From Nitrospirota bacterium (GTDB taxonomy: Bacteria; Nitrospirota; Nitrospiria; Nitrospirales; Nitrospiraceae), in the NCBI GenBank assembly GCA_020027965.1, contig JAHRHE010000002.1:1-59951 (forward strand): a stretch of DNA of 59,951 nucleotides. The letters are read 5' to 3'. The position numbers were made by a program, and so were the translations under genes. The notes beneath the pieces are model-generated. The model was given only the letters and a program-made list of their open reading frames with translations. It did no database searches and was not told the origin of the DNA. This document shows, piece by piece, positions 59,128 to 59,951 of this stretch; position 1 is the stretch's first letter; each line of letters begins with the position of its first letter.

Positions 59128-59411
59128 GGGCTGAGAGCTGAGAGCTGAGAGCTGAGGGCTAAGGGCTAAGTGTCATATAGCAGAACATCGTTCACACTTT
59201 TTGCCACACAAATGTAGCAGCACATCGGTAACAATTTGTCTGACGTTTAGTGAAGGTCGCGTTGCATGCTAAGAAAACCAGCGCCTGAGGCTGTGCCCGT
59301 GGACCTTCCTCATCCCTGCCGCAGATGGACCGGTATCAGCTAGGACCAAAGTGTGAACGATGTCGGTGTTACCGATGTTCTGCTAGTCATCAGCTAAGGG
59401 CTTAGGGCCGG
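59128..59411. repeat. Heptamer array interrupted by an insertion
   Basis: Six GAGCTGA/GGGCTAA units (59128-59169) plus GTGTCAT (59170-59176), then after an inserted element, CAGCTAA, GGGCTTA and GGGCCGG (59391-59411). Deleting 59177-59390 joins both halves in perfect 7-bp phase. The unit family matches the array at 21274. Confidence 0.75.
59177..59385. mobile_element. 209-bp MITE-like element with nested inverted repeats
   Basis: Flanked by direct repeats GTCAT (59172-59176 and 59386-59390). TAGCAGAACATCG at the left end (59178-59190) is the reverse complement of the right end (59373-59385). Two further inverted pairs lie inside: ACATCGTTCACACTTT (59185-59200) with 59348-59363, and TAGCAGCACATCGGTAACA (59215-59233) with 59367-59385 (one mismatch). 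It has no coding capacity. It looks like a non-autonomous derivative of an insertion sequence whose family I cannot assign with certainty. Confidence 0.75.
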
Positions 59412-59577
59412 AGGGCAGGCCCTTCGACGAGCTCAGGGCAGGCCCGTTCGGCCACTCGACAATGCTCGTGGTGGTGAGCTTGTCCCTCGACTCAGCTCGG
59501 GACCCTGAGCTTGTCGATGGGTCGAACCACGAGCTCAGGGCAGGCCCGTTCGGCAAGCTCAGGGCAGGCGAGAGGGG
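59412..59577. repeat. REP-like interspersed repeat, copy 3
   Basis: Three GAGCTCAGGGCAGGCCCGTTCGGC-type units, the third variant (AAGCTCAGGG), around a block with GGTGAGCTTGTCCCTCGAC and GAGCTTGTCGATGGGTCG, shared with the copy at 26.8-27.0 kb. It lies directly upstream of the terminal HAD gene and may carry or displace its promoter. Confidence 0.65.
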
Positions 59578-59586
59578 GAGCGGGCG

Positions 59587-59951
59587 ATGGCGACGGCCGA
59601 CGTGGTGTTCCTGTTCGACGTGGATAACACCCTGCTCGACAACGATCGGGTCACGGCCGATTTGAAGCGTCATCTGGAGCACGAAGTCGGCCCTGAGCGG
59701 CAGCAACGCTACTGGGCGATCTACGAGCAATTGCGGGCCGAGCTGGGGTATGCCGACTACCTGGGCGCATTGCAACGGTACCGGATTGAGTACCCGCGCG
59801 ATCCGCGTCTCCTGACCGTCTCGCGCTTTCTGGTTAACTATCCGTTTGCGAATCGGTTGTTTCCGAACTCGCTGGATGTGGTGGATCAGTGCAAGCAGTG
59901 GGGAAAGGCGGTCATCCTCTCCGACGGCGACGTCGTCTTCCAGCCCCGCAA
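59587..59951 (+). CDS. HAD-superfamily hydrolase, 3' truncated by the window end
   Basis: About 121 codons are visible from ATG 59587, with an AGAGGGGGAGCG purine run upstream. HAD motif I 'VFLFDVDNTLLDNDRV' and motif II 'AVILSDGDVVFQPR' are present, separated by a helical cap ('QQRYWAIYEQLRAELGYADYLGALQRYR'). It is a soluble phosphatase-like enzyme; substrate unknown. It follows the carbon-storage operon in the same direction but is separated by about 470 bp of repeats, so co-transcription is doubtful. Confidence 0.85.
   Translation, partial: MATADVVFLFDVDNTLLDNDRVTADLKRHLEHEVGPERQQRYWAIYEQLRAELGYADYLGALQRYRIEYPRDPRLLTVSRFLVNYPFANRLFPNSLDVVDQCKQWGKAVILSDGDVVFQPR

Overview
The window looks like chromosomal DNA of a GC-rich, Gram-negative chemolithotroph, most likely a Nitrospirota (Nitrospira-like) bacterium, with NC10 as second choice. 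This rests on the combination of LptE and outer-membrane efflux proteins, sigma-54 regulators, a giant periplasmic multicopper oxidase (MCO) with blue-copper partner proteins, the leuS-lptE-holA-rpsT order, and a fused transaldolase/glucose-6-phosphate isomerase. No marker fixes the genus.

Layout. 0-3.9 kb holds small envelope and stress genes (PepSY, OsmC), a PMT-like glycosyltransferase, a dead fragment of an alpha-glucan phosphorylase and a VIT-type transporter. 4.1-19.3 kb is a copper/regulation region: an exported cupredoxin on the plus strand, then on the minus strand a SUMF1 protein without the formylglycine-forming cysteines, a blue-copper/carboxypeptidase-regulatory-like protein and a ~1620-residue MCO. 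Upstream of the MCO lie a PAS sigma-54 activator, a lone receiver, a globin-coupled histidine kinase, an NtrC-type regulator and der. The MCO gene has a consensus -24/-12 promoter, an 18-bp perfect palindrome about 165 bp further upstream, and its own terminator. 19.4-31 kb is mostly housekeeping: YrfG-like nucleotidase, HD-GYP protein, methyltransferase, leuS, lptE, holA, rpsT, pyrF, tRNA-His and three exported proteins of unknown function. 31.3-43 kb is an envelope block: an RND efflux operon, a potassium channel, lipoproteins, SYLF, DUF4239 and a beta-barrel protein, with remnants of a class I aldolase and an AI-2E-type transporter.

43.2-59.1 kb is one co-directional carbon-storage operon: acetate kinase, phosphoketolase, glycogen phosphorylase, debranching enzyme, PPK2, transketolase, an uninterrupted RpiB-Tal-Pgi frame, and class I aldolase. 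The expected flow is glycogen to glucose-1-P, then (with a mutase encoded elsewhere) hexose-P and pentose-P, phosphoketolase cleavage to acetyl-P, and acetate plus ATP, with PPK2 linking to polyphosphate. A partial HAD gene ends the window.

Many intergenic regions carry degenerate tandem repeats in strict 7-bp (sometimes 6-bp) phase, often as inverted pairs at gene ends and sometimes running into coding sequence. One heptamer array is split by a 209-bp MITE-like element whose removal, with one 5-bp target duplication, restores the phase. No CRISPR array, rRNA gene or intact transposase gene was seen.
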